A DNA stretch of 5,079 nucleotides from contig DAOVLV010000185.1 in assembly GCA_030631085.1 (NCBI GenBank), positions 1 to 5,079 of the forward strand, read 5' to 3'. Positions 2,972 to 5,079 of the stretch are shown here, one piece after another. Below the pieces are notes generated by a model. It saw only the letters and a list, made by a program, of their open reading frames with translations, was not told where the DNA came from and did no database searches. Each line of letters opens with the position of its first letter. The first letter of the stretch is position 1. Origin of the DNA: Planctomycetales bacterium (GTDB lineage: Bacteria; Planctomycetota; Phycisphaerae; SM23-33). The position numbers and the translations under genes were made by a program.

Positions 2972-5079
2972 ATGGAAAAGAATTACGAACCTAAACAAGT
3001 CGAATCAATCATTTATAAGCGATGGACCGATGCCGGCGCCTTTGGGGCCGATGCCGCCGGGGGAGCGAATACTTACTGTATCGTCATCCCCCCGCCGAAT
3101 GTAACCGCCCCGCTTCACCTCGGCCATGCGCTCAATAACACGCTTCAGGATATTCTCATCCGCTACAAGCGAATGACCGGAGCCGAGACGCTCTGGATGC
3201 CAGGCTGCGACCATGCCGGAATCGCCACGCAGACCGTCGTGGAAAAACGTATCCTGGCTCAAGAGGGCAAACGACGAACCGATTTCGCCCGCGATGAATT
3301 CATCGCACGCATCCAGGCTTGGAAAGACCAATATGAGTCCCAGATTATCGCCCAACTCAAAGCTATGGGCTGCTCGTGCGACTGGGATCGAGCGCGGTTC
3401 ACAATGGACGAAGTCTGCGCCAGGTCAGTCCGCGAAGCCTTCTTCAAACTCTTCGCCGACGGGCTTATCTATCGCGGCAAGCGGCTGGTCAACTGGGACC
3501 CCGCCACACAAACCGTTCTGGCCGACGACGAAGTCGAACACGAAACCGTTGCCGGGCATTTCTGGTATATGAAATATCCGCTGGCCGAATCTGTTGAGGT
3601 CCGTAGCACGGGCGTCTCGCCCGTGCAGCCCGACACGGGCGAGACGCCCGTGCTACGATACATTACCATCGCCACGACGCGCCCGGAGACGATGCTCGGC
3701 GATACTGCTGTGGCTATGAACCCCGCCGACCCGCGAGCCAAGGCGCTCATCGGTAAAAATGTCCGCCTGCCACTGGTCGGGCGAATCATTCCTATCATCG
3801 CCGACGAACATGTCGTCTTACCCGATCCCGAAAGCGACGATGAGAAGGCCCGCTTCTCCACCGGCTTCCTGAAGGTTACACCCGCCCACGACCCGGACGA
3901 CTGGCAGATCGGCCAACGCCACGATCTGCCGATTATCAACGTCATGGCCCCCGATGGGACCATCAGCGACAAATTTGGCTGGGACGATGCCGCCGGTAGC
4001 GACGCTGAGCAACTGCTCGGAATGGACCGTTTCGAGGCCCGCGAAGCCATCGTCGAATGGTTCCGAACGGAAAACCTCCTCGAAGAAGTCCGCGAATATA
4101 CGCACGAAGTAGGCCACAGCTACCGCTCGCACGTGCCCATCGAACCATACCTGTCAGACCAGTGGTACATAGCCGTTAAGAAACCAATTTCCAATTTCCA
4201 ATTTCCAATTTCCAATTTGGAAAAGAAGAATCTGACCGAACAGAAAGACGGCGGAACGTACATTAAGGACACCGATGTCCCGGTCAATTCTCTTGCTGGT
4301 CTGGCGCTTGCGCCCCTGCTCGAAGGGAAAGTCAAATTCACGCCGGAGCGATATGCAAAGACCTATCAGAGTTGGCTTGAAAACCTCCGCGATTGGCCAA
4401 TCTCCCGACAACTCTGGTGGGGGCATCGGATTCCCGTGTGGCGATTGGCGATCAATTACAACAAAAGCATGATGAACCCAGATATCCCAAATACCGAGGA
4501 GCAGCATAGCGATTTCTTCAACAGGTTCCGCGGTGTATTCAATGAGTTGGCGGAACGTGCTGGACTTAAGAATAGATACCGATTCTATAGAAAGCCCGGT
4601 GAGTTGGTTAATCTCTATGTTTGTTCTGAAGATGAGGATTCTGACAAATTACTTTTATCTCTCAAGAATTTCTACGATAGTTATAAATCTCAAAAAGTCG
4701 AACCCGGTAAAAAAATTGGTTTCGTTCTTACAACACTGCCCAATTTCCCGGAGTGCACCGAACTTGCGTATGAACTCAACAAGTTCCTTTTAGGTTCCAT
4801 AACTTGCGACCCCGATGTTCTTGACACTTGGTTCTCATCTGCACTCTGGCCGATTTCTACTATGGGTTGGCCTGAGGAGACTGACCTGCTCAATGCGTTT
4901 TATCCGACTGATTTGCTGTGCACTGCGCGTGAGATTATTACGTTATGGGTCAGCCGGATGGTGATGTTCGGGCAGTATTTTCGGGGCGATATTCCATTTT
5001 CGCAGGTGTACATACACGCGATGATCCAGGACGGTTCGGGGCGGAAAATGTCCAAAAGCCTCGGCAACGGGATCGACCC
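2972..5079 (+). CDS. valS: Valyl-tRNA synthetase, 3' end outside window
   Basis: This class Ia synthetase activates valine with ATP, charges tRNA-Val and hydrolyses mischarged Thr-tRNA. ATG 2972 follows AGAAG (2962-2966), a modest ribosome site. All 702 complete codons are open. The N-terminal EPKQVESIIYKRW is typical. The ATP-binding signature PPPNVTAPLHLGHAL (40-54) contains HLGH 49-52. The editing domain shows ATTRPETMLGD (234-244) and TPAHDPDDW (304-312). Catalytic-core motifs are ENLRDWPISRQLWWGHRIP, DPDVLDTWFSSALWP (613-627), EIITLWVSRMV and GRKMSKSLGN with KMSKS at 692-696. The anticodon-binding and coiled-coil C-terminal parts lie beyond the window. KMSKS is well over 100 residues later than in E. 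coli ValS (about 554-558, from memory) because of insertions: a palindrome-coded loop (about 211-229), a tandem-repeat segment (405-416) and a large block (about 491-612). Codon use changes near 4441. Confidence 0.95.
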   Translation, partial: MEKNYEPKQVESIIYKRWTDAGAFGADAAGGANTYCIVIPPPNVTAPLHLGHALNNTLQDILIRYKRMTGAETLWMPGCDHAGIATQTVVEKRILAQEGKRRTDFARDEFIARIQAWKDQYESQIIAQLKAMGCSCDWDRARFTMDEVCARSVREAFFKLFADGLIYRGKRLVNWDPATQTVLADDEVEHETVAGHFWYMKYPLAESVEVRSTGVSPVQPDTGETPVLRYITIATTRPETMLGDTAVAMNPADPRAKALIGKNVRLPLVGRIIPIIADEHVVLPDPESDDEKARFSTGFLKVTPAHDPDDWQIGQRHDLPIINVMAPDGTISDKFGWDDAAGSDAEQLLGMDRFEAREAIVEWFRTENLLEEVREYTHEVGHSYRSHVPIEPYLSDQWYIAVKKPISNFQFPISNLEKKNLTEQKDGGTYIKDTDVPVNSLAGLALAPLLEGKVKFTPERYAKTYQSWLENLRDWPISRQLWWGHRIPVWRLAINYNKSMMNPDIPNTEEQHSDFFNRFRGVFNELAERAGLKNRYRFYRKPGELVNLYVCSEDEDSDKLLLSLKNFYDSYKSQKVEPGKKIGFVLTTLPNFPECTELAYELNKFLLGSITCDPDVLDTWFSSALWPISTMGWPEETDLLNAFYPTDLLCTAREIITLWVSRMVMFGQYFRGDIPFSQVYIHAMIQDGSGRKMSKSLGNGID
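3602..3657. repeat. 56-bp palindromic element inserted in frame in valS
   Basis: Perfect 24-bp inverted arms, 3602-3625 and 3634-3657, flank an 8-base loop. Each arm also folds on itself (CACGGGCG-TCT-CGCCCGTG, 3607-3625). It reads as RSTGVSPVQPDTGETPVLR, valS residues 211-229, at the entry to the editing domain between PLAESVEV and YITIATTRPET, where ValS proteins usually have a short variable loop. The frame is kept and the core motifs on both sides are intact. I recall STGVSPV/TGETPVLR as a common translated repeat in planctomycetes. Confidence 0.9.
4184..4218. repeat. Five tandem copies of the 7-bp unit CCAATTT, in frame in valS
   Basis: Exact heptamers occupy 4184-4190, 4191-4197, 4198-4204, 4205-4211 and 4212-4218, followed by GG, which makes a terminal TTCCAA-T-TTGGAA palindrome. 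They encode PISNFQFPISNL (residues 405-416), between DQWYIAVKK and the LEGKVKFTPERY segment, a stretch of variable length in ValS. Because 7 is not a multiple of 3, only gain or loss of three units keeps the frame. Similar (GGAAATT)n tracts are familiar dispersed repeats in other genomes (memory, not searched). Confidence 0.9.
4442..4807 (+). other. Enlarged AT-rich insert region within valS
   Basis: Residues 491-612 lie between WWGHRIPVW and DPDVLDTWFSS. In E. coli ValS the same gap is roughly 35 residues (memory). Here it is about 122, hydrophilic, with likely helices (DFFNRFRGVFNELAERAG; LLLSLKNFYDSYKS), and it has no paired CxxC zinc knuckle. By hand count, bases 4561-4740 are 35% GC (63 of 180), against about 68% at 3721-3780. 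Other planctomycete ValS proteins are remembered to be enlarged here too, so part may be lineage-typical. Its function is unknown. Confidence 0.65.

Noticed and set aside
3469..4050. 193-codon antisense ORF across valS
   Set aside because: It is a shadow of valS. Its RSTGVSPVSGCTGETPVLR segment comes from the palindrome being readable on both strands.
4184..4218. CRISPR-like array
   Set aside because: The units are 7 bp with no spacers and lie inside a coding frame.

Overview
The window looks like chromosomal DNA from a planctomycete, most likely a Phycisphaerae-type lineage. This is an inference. It rests on the sequence style of the valyl-tRNA synthetase (for example TAREIITLWVSRMVMF after the insert region) and on several families of small dispersed repeats that I associate from memory with such genomes. 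All recognisable genes are on the + strand.

Layout. (1) Bases 2-823 are the 3' part of a uroporphyrinogen-decarboxylase-superfamily gene whose start lies upstream of the window. (2) Bases 824-1265 hold no conventional gene but are full of signals. There is a near-consensus sigma70 promoter (845-872), a 10-bp palindrome at the expected transcription start, and a highly structured RNA of about 200 nt with two mutually exclusive folds that ends at a T7 run (1076-1082). A second strong intrinsic terminator (1089-1126) and a 109-bp inverted-repeat element (1128-1236) follow. (3) Bases 1266-2855 are a complete (R)-citramalate synthase gene (cimA family). (4) Bases 2856-2971 are a short gap nearly filled by another palindromic repeat. 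(5) From 2972 to the window end is valS, open at its 3' side. It is the longest gene here, with 702 full codons present.

Functionally, cimA makes citramalate from pyruvate and acetyl-CoA for the threonine-independent isoleucine route, and valS charges tRNA-Val, so both concern branched-chain amino acids. The structured leader lies between a promoter and cimA and contains a possible mini-ORF with three consecutive Leu codons, so amino-acid-responsive attenuation is a testable idea. The extra downstream terminator argues equally for a stand-alone small RNA.

The most unusual feature is the load of small repeats: four different families within about 3.1 kb. Two of them lie inside the valS reading frame without breaking it: a 24-bp perfect palindrome coding a loop in the editing domain, and five copies of a 7-bp unit. 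valS also carries an enlarged, AT-rich block (4442-4807) where the family normally has a short connecting segment. Codon choice changes from mainly C/G-ending to mainly T/A-ending at about 4441.
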